The notes: generated from the sequence alone by a model not told the origin. Positions 48,476 to 57,922 are shown, counted from the first letter of the stretch. The stretch is DNA of 64,000 nt from Nocardioides salarius (GCF_016907435.1 NZ_JAFBBZ010000001.1:3596001-3660000), one strand, 5' to 3'. Numbers and translations: made by a program.

Positions 48476-48621
48476 GTCTTCCGAGGCCTCTACGGCGCGA
48501 TCATCGTCGAGGACCCGGACCCCATCCCTGTCACCCGCGAACGGGTGCTCGTGATCTCCGACCTCACCCTTGACTGGGACGGTCAGGTCGTGCAGCCGTC
48601 CACGATGGGCCGGATGATGCG
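48476..48621 (+). pseudogene. Multicopper oxidase remnant
   Basis: About 48 codons (GLYGAIIVEDPDPIPVTRER, then VLVISDLTLDWDG and QPSTMGRMM) align with the middle of the oxidase at 31027. Neither end is present, so a second oxidase gene was lost here. Confidence 0.85.
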
Positions 48622-48684
48622 TACCCGGCGCCGGTCGAGACCGCCTGCTGTTGGCTGCGGCGGGCAGCGAGCCTTCGCTCGGAT

Positions 48685-48725
48685 GAGATTCGAGCCATGC
48701 CACGTTTATGTCCCGAAAACGGTAT
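48685..48725 (+). repeat. Conserved element-end sequence before att copy 2
   Basis: Matches the stretch at 28658-28698 (gagattcga, then cgttta and cccgaaaac) and lies at the same distance from att. Confidence 0.5.
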
Positions 48726-48866
48726 CGCAAGCCATCTAGCGACGTCAGATAGCATCAAGAGGATTGGGCGCCGTCGCCTCGTTCACTGTGCGTTTGCGCA
48801 GGTCAGAGCGCGAGGCAGCAAAAAGCAGCAAGCAGGCTCGCAACCCGTCACCACCGAACTGTGAGT

Positions 48867-48901
48867 CCAGAGGTCGCAGGTTCAAATCCTGCCCCCGCTA
48901 C
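48867..48901 (+). repeat. att site: 3' end of tRNA-fMet, copy 2
   Basis: Identical 35 bp to 28841-28875 and 59291-59325. It separates islands B and C. Confidence 0.88.
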
Positions 48902-48905
48902 GAAG

Positions 48906-48940
48906 AAAGTCCAGGTCAGCCCATGGTTGACCTGGACTTT
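48906..48940 (+). terminator. Hairpin directly after att copy 2
   Basis: Stem aaagtccaggtca with tgacctggacttt, followed by a short T-containing stretch. Confidence 0.7.
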
Positions 48941-49074
48941 CGCTTTGGGGGCGAGATGCGATCCCATCGTTTACCCATCACATTCACAGGTGCGCAGCGC
49001 TGCCCACCGGGCCGCAGCACCGTTGGTTCCGGTCGCTTCGGGCTCGCGCGGCAGCGCCCGCCCACCTACTCGGC

Positions 49075-49278
49075 ATGAGTACGACGAAGCTGGGGCTCGA
49101 GCCCCTCATCGGGGTCGAGGAGCTCGCCGAGTACCTCGGCGTCCCCGTGCAGACCATCTACGACTGGCGGCTATCCGGCCGGGCGCCGCGCGCGTTCAAG
49201 CTCGGGAAGCACCTCCGGTTCGCGGTCAGCGACGTGCAGGAGTGGCTCGAGGAGCACCACGAGGCCGACCATGAGTAG
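49075..49278 (+). CDS. xis: Excisionase/MerR-like HTH protein
   Basis: 67 residues with a single winged HTH: EELAEYLGVPVQTIYDWRLS then RAFKLGKHLRF, the usual HTH_17 excisionase pattern. It overlaps the integrase start by 8 bp and would favour excision of island C. Confidence 0.88.
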   Translation: MSTTKLGLEPLIGVEELAEYLGVPVQTIYDWRLSGRAPRAFKLGKHLRFAVSDVQEWLEEHHEADHE

Positions 49279-50455
49279 GCCGCGGATCCCGATCGGCGGG
49301 TACGGCGAGATCGCGTTCATCACCCGCGGCAAGAGCAAGGTCGAGGCCCGCACGCGTTTCCGGGACTGGGACGGCCAGACGCGCCTCGTCCAGGCGACCG
49401 CGCCGTCACGGCCAGCGGCCGAGGTGGCGCTGAAGAAGAAGCTCACGCAGCGCAACGCCTTCCAGCCCGTCGACACGACGCTGACGCCGGACAGCCCGTT
49501 CCCGGCGCTCGTCGACTACTGGCTCGCCGACCTCGACCTCGAAGGCCGGATCGCGCCGGCGACCCGCTTCAACTACGAGCGCGACATGCGCCGTCTGGTC
49601 CTGCCGGCGTTCCAGGGCTTCACCCTGCGCGAGATCGGGGTCGCCCGTTGCGATGCCCTGCTGAAGCAGTTGGGCAACAGCTCGTACTCGTCGGCCAAGC
49701 GCGCTCGGACGGTGCTGCGGCAGTCGTTCGCACTCGCGGTCAGGCACGAGGTGTTGCCGCGCAACCCGATCGACAACGTGTCCCGGCTCCACAAGCCGAA
49801 GCGCACGCCGACTGCCCTGACCGCTGCCGAGGTCAACGCGATCCGTGCGGTGATCAAGGCATGGGAGGCCACCCGCGGCACGTCGGGCCCGAATCCGGAC
49901 GGGCAGCTCGGGCAGATCGTCGAAGTCATGCTCGGCACCTCCGCCCGGATCGGCGAGGCGCTGGCCATCCGCCGCCGCGATCTGGACCTGACGACGAGTC
50001 CGGCGACCCTGCGGATCTGCGGGACGGTGATCTCCGAGCGCGGCAAGGGGACCTATCGCCAAGAGCACCCGAAGACCGACCGGTCGAACCGGGTCATCGC
50101 GCTGCCGACCTTCACCGCCGAGGCACTGCGCCGGCGGATGGCGACCATGCGCGACCACTCACTCGACGCCTTGGTGTTCTGCAGCCGCGAGGGCACGCCG
50201 CTCACCACCGCCAACGTCCGCCGCCAGCTCCGCAAAGTCCTCGGCGACGCCGGCATCGAGGGCGTCACGCCGCACATGTTCCGACGCACTGTCGCCACCG
50301 TGGTGAACGAGCAGGCCAGCCTCAATCTTGCCTCCGAGCTGCTCGGCCACACCGACCCCAAGGTGACGATCGAGCACTACATCCGCCGCAACGGGCAGGT
50401 GAACCCGCTGACCGCCGAGCTCCTCGAGCAGGCGTTCGCCCACAAGGACGACTAA
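49271..50455 (+). CDS. int: Tyrosine site-specific integrase
   Basis: 394 residues. An N-terminal core-binding domain precedes the catalytic domain with TSARIGEALAIRRRDL (Arg), HMFRRTVATVV (His-x-x-Arg) and LLGHTDPKVTIEHYIR (His and Tyr nucleophile). It lies 370 bp inside att copy 2 and should recombine the tRNA-fMet repeats at 48867 and 59291. Appears intact. Confidence 0.94.
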   Translation: MSRPRIPIGGYGEIAFITRGKSKVEARTRFRDWDGQTRLVQATAPSRPAAEVALKKKLTQRNAFQPVDTTLTPDSPFPALVDYWLADLDLEGRIAPATRFNYERDMRRLVLPAFQGFTLREIGVARCDALLKQLGNSSYSSAKRARTVLRQSFALAVRHEVLPRNPIDNVSRLHKPKRTPTALTAAEVNAIRAVIKAWEATRGTSGPNPDGQLGQIVEVMLGTSARIGEALAIRRRDLDLTTSPATLRICGTVISERGKGTYRQEHPKTDRSNRVIALPTFTAEALRRRMATMRDHSLDALVFCSREGTPLTTANVRRQLRKVLGDAGIEGVTPHMFRRTVATVVNEQASLNLASELLGHTDPKVTIEHYIRRNGQVNPLTAELLEQAFAHKDD

Positions 50456-50525
50456 ATCGGTTCGTTGATGTCGGACCCCGTCCGTACGGTCGGGACCGGG
50501 TCGACCTGGACGGGAAGGAGTGACG

Positions 50526-50903
50526 ATGGACGACCGGAACGAGGAGAGCCAAGAGAATCTCGACGAGTCGAACAGCTGGTTCGAGTGCGACGACGGCTGG
50601 GGCACCCTGATCGCCGAGCTGGAGGCGAAGCTGAAGGCGCTCTCGCCGGACTACACGGTCAGCCAGGTCAAGGAGAAGTTCGGAGGCCTGCGCTACTACG
50701 CCAATCCCGGCGACGTCGACCAAGAGACCTCAGAGCGGTTCTACGACCTGATCCGCGAGGCCGAGGCCAAGTCCTACGAGACCTGCGAGCGCTGTGGGCG
50801 GCCTGGCTGGCTCGCGCGTCGAGGCGGGCGCGGCTGGTACAAGACGCTCTGCCCCACCTGTTCGGTGAAGATGAACTTCGAGTTCGTCGGGAACGATGAG
50901 TGA
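50526..50903 (+). CDS. Hypothetical protein with zinc-ribbon-like Cys cluster
   Basis: 125 residues: acidic N-terminus, then VKEKFGGLRYY and a CxxC...CxxC pair (CERCGRPGW and LCPTC) likely to bind zinc. The ATG fits aaggag. Similar small proteins occur on phages and integrative elements. Function unknown. Confidence 0.7.
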   Translation: MDDRNEESQENLDESNSWFECDDGWGTLIAELEAKLKALSPDYTVSQVKEKFGGLRYYANPGDVDQETSERFYDLIREAEAKSYETCERCGRPGWLARRGGRGWYKTLCPTCSVKMNFEFVGNDE

Positions 50904-50961
50904 GGTCGTGGTGAGGGAAGGCGCCTTGACGCTACCTATAATCGGGAGATATATTCCAGTT

Positions 50962-51555
50962 GTGCGTAGCGATGGACCGGCGCTGATGCCGGTGTTCCGA
51001 TCTCAGCATCAGGCCGAACTGCTGATGTGGCTGCTGCTGCACCCTGAGCAGGAGTACGGCGTGACCGAGATTGCCGCGCGCCTTGGCGTTCCTCTCTCCA
51101 CGCTGCACCGCGAGGTGATCCGCCTCGATGAGGCCGGCCTCCTCAGGAGCCGAACCCAGGGACGGAACCGGCTGATTCGCGCGAATGTCGACCACCCGGC
51201 GGCGCAGGCACTGACCCAACTCCTGGAGATCACCTTCGGTCCTCGGGCCGTGATCGCCGAGGAGTTCGCGATCGGGGGCGCCGAGCAGGTCGTGATCTTC
51301 GGCTCCTGGGCGGCCCGGTACGACGGTCAGGCAGGTCCGCCGCCGCACGACATCGACGTCCTCGTGGTGGGAAAGGTCGACCGTGCCGACCTCTACGACG
51401 CGGCAGACCGAGCGAACGCCCGACTGGGGATCGAGGTCAACCCGGTCGTGCGCACGGCGAAGCAGTGGGCTGATCCGGAGGACGTGCTCGTCGCGCAAAT
51501 CAAGGAGTCTGCGCACGTCACCGTCCTCGACTCGGGGGAGCAGGTGAGCTCCTGA
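50962..51555 (+). CDS. MNT nucleotidyltransferase antitoxin with ArsR-type HTH
   Basis: 197 residues. Winged HTH (VTEIAARLGVPLSTLHREVI), then a nucleotidyltransferase domain with IFGSWAARYDG and DIDVLVVG. An ATG at 50896 is possible, but an AT-rich stretch (cctataatc then gatatattcc) lies between, so a promoter just before this GTG is likely. The stop overlaps the HEPN gene. Antitoxin role inferred from the pairing. Confidence 0.8.
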   Translation: MRSDGPALMPVFRSQHQAELLMWLLLHPEQEYGVTEIAARLGVPLSTLHREVIRLDEAGLLRSRTQGRNRLIRANVDHPAAQALTQLLEITFGPRAVIAEEFAIGGAEQVVIFGSWAARYDGQAGPPPHDIDVLVVGKVDRADLYDAADRANARLGIEVNPVVRTAKQWADPEDVLVAQIKESAHVTVLDSGEQVSS

Positions 51556-52010
51556 TGGCCCGCTGGACGCGCGGCGAGTCCGACGTCGAAGCGCTGCTCG
51601 CGGCGGGGGAGTTGCAGAAGCTGACCGGTGCCGCTGCCAACGGCGAGCGGCTCCTTGAGAAGGCGACCGTCACGTTGTCGACCGCCCGTTCTGCCGTTGG
51701 GACCGACCCTGACTCCGCGTTCGTCCTGGCCTACGACGCCGCACGTCAGGCACTGACCGCCTTGCTCGCTCATCAAGGACTGCGGCCGACGACGAAGGGT
51801 GGGCACTACGCCGTCGAGCGCGCTGCTCGAGCGCAGTTCGGACCTGGCTTCCGACAGTTCGGCGCGCTCCGTCGTCGGCGCAACGAACTCGAGTATCCCG
51901 AGCGCCCCGGCGACGACGCCACGCACGACGAGGCTGCCGAAGCTGTCGACGACGCGCAGGCGATCATCACCGCGGCGCAGGGTCTGCTGGATCAGCTCGG
52001 CTTGTTCTGA
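51555..52010 (+). CDS. HEPN-domain toxin-like protein
   Basis: 151 residues, all helical: FVLAYDAARQALTALLAHQG then GALRRRRNELEYPE. The layout matches SAV_6107-type HEPN proteins. The usual Rx4-6H is not clear; R-N-E-L-E-Y stands in its place, so catalytic activity is uncertain. Coupled to the MNT gene. Confidence 0.8.
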   Translation: MARWTRGESDVEALLAAGELQKLTGAAANGERLLEKATVTLSTARSAVGTDPDSAFVLAYDAARQALTALLAHQGLRPTTKGGHYAVERAARAQFGPGFRQFGALRRRRNELEYPERPGDDATHDEAAEAVDDAQAIITAAQGLLDQLGLF

Positions 52011-52199
52011 TCAGACCAGGCGATGGCGAGCCCGCACCCGCTCGACCAGTTGCCCTGCGTCGATCTCGCCGCGCACCAATGCGTCCTGGTCGGCGCGGGT
52101 GGCGTCGCTGCTGCGGGAGCCCTCCAACTCGGATGACCGCCGAGCATCCTCGACGGCCCGCCTACGCCGCCCGACATCGACCGAGTCTTGTCCGGTCAC
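52011..52199 (-). CDS. VbhA-like antitoxin
   Basis: 62 residues: RRRRAVEDARRSSELEGSRS, then ADQDALVRGEIDAGQLVERV and RARH, the pattern of VbhA-type antitoxins that inhibit Fic AMP-transferases. The GTG has ggagg 7 bp before it. No Fic gene is seen next to it; the gene upstream on the same strand encodes a DUF6880-like protein. Antitoxin role is inferred. Confidence 0.65.
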   Translation of the reverse strand: MTGQDSVDVGRRRRAVEDARRSSELEGSRSSDATRADQDALVRGEIDAGQLVERVRARHRLV

Positions 52200-52224
52200 G
52201 ACTCGGCCTCCATGCTGTTGTGGC

Positions 52225-53487
52225 TCACGGGAGCCCAGCTCGATCGAACTCCTGCTGGAGTCGCGGACGCCGTCGATGGGTCTCTCGAAGCTCGGCGACC
52301 AAGTCATCGACCTCGTCAGCGTGCTCGGAACCCGCAGCGAGCTTCCGCATCTTCGCGAGCCGCCGAGCGGCCAGCCGGTAATGCTGCGCCCCTGCCTCCA
52401 CCAGTTCGTTCTCGACCAGGCGCTGGTGGATCGGCAGCACGGCGAGCGGGTCGACCTTCTCGTAGGCCTTTACGAGCTCGCTCCACGTGTGGTCGCTGTC
52501 GAGCGCGAGCGAGTGCGCGAGGCTCCAGGCGAACTCAGGCTCCTTCAGCGTCAGCAGCGCGAAGAGCACTGCGTCACTCGGGCTCGCCGCGAGCGTGGCC
52601 ACCACCTCGCTGCGATACTCGGGCCACGCCTTGCCGGCGGCCTTGTGCAGCCGTGCCGCCGATGTCGAAGACGGCCACCTGCGGAACACCGAGCGCCGGG
52701 CCTCCAGAGCTTCGTCCGGCCGGTGGGCCTCCAGCAGGCCGCACCAGTATTCCGCGGCCTTGCGCGACTGGTGCCCGCGGTCGAAGTCCGTGGCTTGCTT
52801 CGCCCAGTCGATGGCCAGATCGATCTCGCCGATCTCCTCGAACGCCTTCGCCGTGTCCTGCAGCCACGCAGCGACCTTCCGATCCTTCGCATGGGTGCGG
52901 ATGATCGCGTCGATGTCGTGATCGAGGACGGCGAGCCGCTGCGCGTTCCAGCCGAGTGTGGACCTCGCGTGCGAGTGACCTGACGACCATCGCTCGTCCT
53001 CCGATGGGCGCGACCCGAGCTTCGCCTCGACCTCCGCCAGGCGCTTCCGGTAGGCGGCCATGCCGACGTCACCGAGCGCCGGCGCATAGGCCACCGGGTC
53101 GAGCTCGAAGTAGTCGACATCGTCGTCGTCGAACTGGAACTCCATCATCCAGTCGACCAGCTTGCCGACCGGCGTCCTGGCTGAAGCCGCTGCGCGCGGG
53201 TGGAGCTCGAGCAGCCGGCGGCAGGCGTCACCGATGATCCCGGCGGAGTCATCCGCACGCGCGATCACCTTCAGCGACGAGGCGAGGGCCTTGTGCGTGA
53301 CCGTGTAGATCTCGGCGGGGTCTGCCGTCGGGATCGCCGCTTCGAGGATGTCGATCGCCTCGTGCATGTCCTGGCCGTGCGCGTTGGCCACGCTGTAGCG
53401 GTAGAGGTCCGGGCGGGTGCGAATCAGGGGGAGTACGGCGTCGGCCAGCGAGGTCACTCGCCCATTCTTCACAATTCGAGCGCCCAC
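52225..53487 (-). CDS. Hypothetical protein, DUF6880-like
   Basis: 420 residues, alpha-helical with TPR-like repeats (IDLAIDWAKQATDF and KAAEYWCGLLEAHRPDEALE). Resembles DUF6880 proteins, sometimes fused to SWIM zinc fingers. The start is uncertain among three GTG codons (53487, 53472, 53457). It ends 25 bp before the VbhA-like gene, so the two are probably one unit. Confidence 0.6.
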   Translation of the reverse strand: MGARIVKNGRVTSLADAVLPLIRTRPDLYRYSVANAHGQDMHEAIDILEAAIPTADPAEIYTVTHKALASSLKVIARADDSAGIIGDACRRLLELHPRAAASARTPVGKLVDWMMEFQFDDDDVDYFELDPVAYAPALGDVGMAAYRKRLAEVEAKLGSRPSEDERWSSGHSHARSTLGWNAQRLAVLDHDIDAIIRTHAKDRKVAAWLQDTAKAFEEIGEIDLAIDWAKQATDFDRGHQSRKAAEYWCGLLEAHRPDEALEARRSVFRRWPSSTSAARLHKAAGKAWPEYRSEVVATLAASPSDAVLFALLTLKEPEFAWSLAHSLALDSDHTWSELVKAYEKVDPLAVLPIHQRLVENELVEAGAQHYRLAARRLAKMRKLAAGSEHADEVDDLVAELRETHRRRPRLQQEFDRAGLP

Positions 53488-53611
53488 CTCTGTTACCCCT
53501 CACCCCTGTCCGATCTGCGCTCTCACCACATCCGCCCCGTCCTACGCCCCCTCAAACTTCCGCCCCTTATCCGCCCTCCCCGCCTACCCTGGTTCTTCAA
53601 CCATTTCGCTG

Positions 53612-56600
53612 TTACGCCTCTGGCAGATCGAGGTGGAGGGCGTCCGTGGGTTCGCCGAGGTCGGAGTCGACAGCGGCTGTGACCAGGCCAAGTTCCATCT
53701 GGGCGCCCGACAGGAGGAGGCGACCTTGGTTCTCGCGGATGAGCTTCATCGGATTGGCCCACCTGGTGACTCTCGGCGTCGCCGTGTTCGTGTCCGTGAC
53801 GCGATAGATGTAGTAGCGGTCGCCGTAGGCGCCCGCCTCCAGGAGTTCGGATCGGGAAATGTCGAATGGGGTGGCTGGGTCGGACGCCGACGTTGCCTTC
53901 ACCTCGATGTAGATCCGATCGCCGCCCTCGTCAATGCTGATGATGTCGACAGGCGCGAGTTCGTCGTCCTTTGAGCGCCAAAAGACGGTATCGGGATCGC
54001 CCCCGAAGGCGGCCACCCTCTCGCGCTCCTTCCTGTAAGCGATCTTCTCTCCGAGCTTGCCCGTGGCGACCTTGGCCATCTCGCTTTGCACGGTCGGAGC
54101 TCGCGACGTCCCAACGGAACTAGCGCTTGCCCGACGTTTCGGTGCGCCGTCGGACATCGCGACATCTCCCAGAGTCGCGTCGACGAGCTCTACCGAGTCC
54201 CAGTCGATGACCGGCGGAGCAAACGGTTCGGAGATCGCGTTGTCGTCATTGGGCGACGTCGGCAGATGAAGGTCGTCGTCGGTTGGCGGCGCCGGGGGAT
54301 ACTCGACGTCGTCGACGTCGTCGACGGCGAGTTCGGCTGTGTTCGCCGATGCGGCCGCGATCAGAGCATCGAGGGTGCTGGTCGACTCCTGCTCGTCCTC
54401 GAGGGGGAGTTGCAAACGCTCGCGGGCTTCGGCCACAGCTTCCAGAGGGATCTGGCGATCCGTCATCATCCGCTCGCGGTCCGCCCTGTCCATCTTGAGC
54501 AGCATTGTGATGGCGTCGGCATGACCCATGACGTCGAGGTGTTGGGCGAGCTGGCGGCCGACAGCGAACCAGTCGGGCTCGCCTGTTGAGGGGTCGAGCT
54601 CCAGATACGCCGTGCCGATGTTGCGTCGAGCTCGGCCATACAGCTCTTGTCGCGTGGCGATGAAGCAGGTTGCGTCCTCGCGCTCCACTTCATCACCCTC
54701 ATAGGTGTACTTGAGGACAAGGCGGTCACATACGACCAACTCGAGTCGCCGGAGCGCGGGTCGGACACGTACTTCAGCTCGCGAGTTCTCGGCTAGAACC
54801 AGGGCGAAGATGTGCGGCTTCGTCGCATCGAGCTTTCGACGTACCCGTTCGAGCGTCGAGCCTCGATGCTCCTCGTAGGCGATAGGAGTAGTGATGACCG
54901 CATCGTCGAGTTTCACCAGGCTCAGGTATGACGTGAGTCGTGTGAGCCCTGTGTCTGCAGACAGGACCGGTCGCAGTTGCTCCCAGGTGTCACGCAGCAA
55001 GGCATCCTCGGCAAAGGGTGGTTGCGCCACGAACGACGTCGAACCGCGGTGCGAAGCCAAGACGCGGACCTGGCTCGGATCGGGATGCGGATCGGCGCCG
55101 GGCGGGAGCACATCGTCGATGGTGCGCAAAACCCAACGGGCGGCGAGGTCGATCTCTCGATTGCTGGATCCAAGACTGTCGGCTTCCTCGGCCACAGACG
55201 CCAGGACGCGTAACAGATCGTCGACCCCAGGTCGTCCAGCTTCAATGAGGCCGAGTCCTGTCGCGAGTGCCGAGCCGCCCCGAGTTCGGTACATCGCTTC
55301 GCTGATTCGCGGTATGCGCTCGCGGATTCGGGGTGGCGGCTCCGTGGTCTCTACCCATGCGGCGCCCGGACGGGCCACTGTCGCTTTGCCTGCGAGCTCG
55401 ACTGGGACCCAAGCCCGCGTCCGCAGCAGGTAGCCGAAGAGGGATTCGACCTCCCTGTTCTTGTCCGACGAGTGCCAGCCGTGGGTACACCGGATGGTCG
55501 AGTCGAGGCCTTCCTCGTAGACCTTGCCCCAATGAAGTGCGAGCTCTTGCCACAGCGGCAGCAGCCGAACGGGATCGCCGGTCTCGGCAAGCTCTGCGAA
55601 CCTGTCCAACTTGAAGCTGACGGTGAGTTCTTGGCTGCCCTCATGTCCCTGAGTGCACCTACGCCCTTGATTGGGCAGCGAAGCGAGCCATTCCGCGAAC
55701 GTGACATCCTCGGCTTGGGGATGGCGAGTGCCTCCGACTGTGTAACGTCCGGTCGCTGAGTCCAGACGCGGATGCTCGACAACACCGAGCATCCGATAGA
55801 AGTCCACCTCGGTGCGGAGGGCGTCGGGATCCTCCGGCACTTCGGCCGCGAGGAACTCTGCTTCGCCGAACGGGCCATAGATCTGCTCGAGCCGCGTCGA
55901 GCCCGTCCAATCGGTGCCGAAATACATCCGGTCGGCGCGTCGAAGGCCCACCGCTTCGTTGCCTCCAGCCAGACGTGTGGGCAGGAGGACCCGTCCGAGC
56001 AGAGCCCCGACTTCCTCACCGCCGCTTCGTCGAACGGCTTGATAGGCCCGCAAGCCATCCATCGCGCGTTTGCGCTCGGCTGGATCGGCATCCGGGTTCT
56101 CCAGAATTTTGACGAGGTACTCGCGGATGAGATCGCGCCATTCAAAGTCCTTTACACCGAGATCGGTGAGGAGTCCCTGGGCGCCCTCGACGTCGGGAAT
56201 TGCTGCGATGGGCACGGGTATGTCGTCCGGGAGGGACGAGTCCCGCCGAGGGAAGAAGATCGTCTGCTCTGCCGGCGCGAGGAACTGGCCGTTGGTGGTG
56301 AGAACACAGCGGACGTCTTGCAGCTTGTGAATAAGAGACAGGCCGTGCGTATTGCGCCATCCCACGAGGAATGAGTAGAGCGCGTGGACTGTCTCACTGG
56401 TCGGCGGCGACATCAGGTTCAGAAAGTCGGACTCCCCAAGCGGCGCGCGTTCGGTCACGGAGGCGACGAACGTCCGGATCGACGGAACGGACTCGACGTC
56501 CGGACGCAGGGTGTTGGCCGGCGGCAGGGTCGTCAGCGTATGGGCCGCATGCGGATCGGGCACTCCGGCCGGGAGGAGTTGGGCGTCGACCGGCTTACGG

Positions 56601-57874
56601 AGTGTGTCGTCAACGAAGGGCAGGAAGTCGACCTCCGACAGGAGGGTTCGCCACCGATTGACCAGGCGGCCAGCGCCACCATCGAGGTCCTGTCCGTCGA
56701 GTGGAAGCAGCACGTTCACGCTCGCGGCGCTCTGTCCGCAGCGGTTGACCAGCTCGACCGCCACGGACGAGGCGACGAAGTCGGCAACAGAGTCGAGCAG
56801 GAAACGATTGAACTCGATCGCCTCCGGGGTTCCTGCGATCCGCCGGCGATCCATCGTGAGCGCCCACTCGGCGTGCACAGCGACGTGGAGTCCCGGGTTC
56901 TCCTCGGTGGGGAAGTAGACGTGGAGTGGGAAGGTCTCGGATGTCAGGGGTTGGGAGTCCTGGTCGAGAGGGACTGCGACAGCGAAGCGAACCTCGTCGA
57001 CCTCGGACCACGCTTCCCCCATGGGTTCGAGCACATCGCGTTCCGGCGAGACTGCTCCGCGGTAGATGAGCCATTCCTCGCTGCCGCTGTCTGTCTCGAT
57101 GAGCACGTGCTCGACCGTGCCGTCGTCTTGGCGGGCAACCTCGGCCGAGAAGTCCGAATCCGTTCCGCCGAGCTCGAGATGGTCAACGTCGGGCAGAAAG
57201 AGGAGCAGCCTCGGGTAGAGGTTCGTGACGAGGTGCTGCGCAACAGTCTCTCTCGCAACACCGCTCCGAATCGGCAGGCGAATGACTGTCGCGAAGCCAT
57301 CTGAACGCAGGCGAGCAATCTCCTCGCGATCAGCATCGACGTCGACCTCGCTGACTCGATAGGGGAACGCATAGACCGGGAATCGTTGCTTGGGCGGAAG
57401 GGTCCCGAAGAGTTCCTGCAGGTCGCGAGAGAGCCGGACGGAGTCGAACTGAAAGTTGGTGCCCGTTGAGATGATCTGTGGTTGGTCGGTGATCTCACCG
57501 ACGGACTTGAACCCGAGTCCTTTGTGGCCGATCGAGGTGCCTGGCCCCTTGGAAGATCGTCCTAGCGAACAGATCGCTTTGACCTGGCGCTCGCCGAAAC
57601 CTGTGCCGTTGTCCGCGACCAGGAGTGCAGTCTCCGTCAGCACAAATCGTGCGCGACCACTCGTTCCCGTTTCGCGGGCGGCATCGTTCGCATTCTGGAG
57701 CAGCTCGAATGGGTAGCGCCCGGAGTACTGCTGGCGTACGAGCTCCTGAGCGCCGCCACGCTCATCGAGCGATCGCAGGGCGTACTCGCGCCCGCCTGAG
57801 TCTAAGAGCAACTTCAGGTTGGCGACCTCTTCAGCATGTTGCCGAGCTGCTGGGTCGATGGGCTCGTCGGGCAT
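53612..57874 (-). CDS. Large GHKL ATPase with C-terminal DUF3883 domain, probable defence protein
   Basis: 1420 residues. The N-terminal sacsin/Hsp90-type ATPase has FELLQNANDA (N box, ~57), ADNGTGF (~87) and SIGHKGLGFKS (~114). A long middle part is unrecognised. The C-terminal DUF3883 domain contains PVDIIS and IYIEVKA (~1320), a D...ExK arrangement as in PD-(D/E)xK nucleases. Proteins with this layout occur in defence islands. It is divergent from the relaxase gene with 48 bp between. Function inferred. Confidence 0.8.
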   Translation of the reverse strand: MPDEPIDPAARQHAEEVANLKLLLDSGGREYALRSLDERGGAQELVRQQYSGRYPFELLQNANDAARETGTSGRARFVLTETALLVADNGTGFGERQVKAICSLGRSSKGPGTSIGHKGLGFKSVGEITDQPQIISTGTNFQFDSVRLSRDLQELFGTLPPKQRFPVYAFPYRVSEVDVDADREEIARLRSDGFATVIRLPIRSGVARETVAQHLVTNLYPRLLLFLPDVDHLELGGTDSDFSAEVARQDDGTVEHVLIETDSGSEEWLIYRGAVSPERDVLEPMGEAWSEVDEVRFAVAVPLDQDSQPLTSETFPLHVYFPTEENPGLHVAVHAEWALTMDRRRIAGTPEAIEFNRFLLDSVADFVASSVAVELVNRCGQSAASVNVLLPLDGQDLDGGAGRLVNRWRTLLSEVDFLPFVDDTLRKPVDAQLLPAGVPDPHAAHTLTTLPPANTLRPDVESVPSIRTFVASVTERAPLGESDFLNLMSPPTSETVHALYSFLVGWRNTHGLSLIHKLQDVRCVLTTNGQFLAPAEQTIFFPRRDSSLPDDIPVPIAAIPDVEGAQGLLTDLGVKDFEWRDLIREYLVKILENPDADPAERKRAMDGLRAYQAVRRSGGEEVGALLGRVLLPTRLAGGNEAVGLRRADRMYFGTDWTGSTRLEQIYGPFGEAEFLAAEVPEDPDALRTEVDFYRMLGVVEHPRLDSATGRYTVGGTRHPQAEDVTFAEWLASLPNQGRRCTQGHEGSQELTVSFKLDRFAELAETGDPVRLLPLWQELALHWGKVYEEGLDSTIRCTHGWHSSDKNREVESLFGYLLRTRAWVPVELAGKATVARPGAAWVETTEPPPRIRERIPRISEAMYRTRGGSALATGLGLIEAGRPGVDDLLRVLASVAEEADSLGSSNREIDLAARWVLRTIDDVLPPGADPHPDPSQVRVLASHRGSTSFVAQPPFAEDALLRDTWEQLRPVLSADTGLTRLTSYLSLVKLDDAVITTPIAYEEHRGSTLERVRRKLDATKPHIFALVLAENSRAEVRVRPALRRLELVVCDRLVLKYTYEGDEVEREDATCFIATRQELYGRARRNIGTAYLELDPSTGEPDWFAVGRQLAQHLDVMGHADAITMLLKMDRADRERMMTDRQIPLEAVAEARERLQLPLEDEQESTSTLDALIAAASANTAELAVDDVDDVEYPPAPPTDDDLHLPTSPNDDNAISEPFAPPVIDWDSVELVDATLGDVAMSDGAPKRRASASSVGTSRAPTVQSEMAKVATGKLGEKIAYRKERERVAAFGGDPDTVFWRSKDDELAPVDIISIDEGGDRIYIEVKATSASDPATPFDISRSELLEAGAYGDRYYIYRVTDTNTATPRVTRWANPMKLIRENQGRLLLSGAQMELGLVTAAVDSDLGEPTDALHLDLPEA

Positions 57875-57922
57875 CACCAGACAGCATGCCTCACGGATCC
57901 GACACCTTAGGGCCTTTCGTCG

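Noticed and set aside
52225..53237. Plus-strand open frames opposite the DUF6880-like gene
   Set aside because: Low-complexity shadows without start signals.
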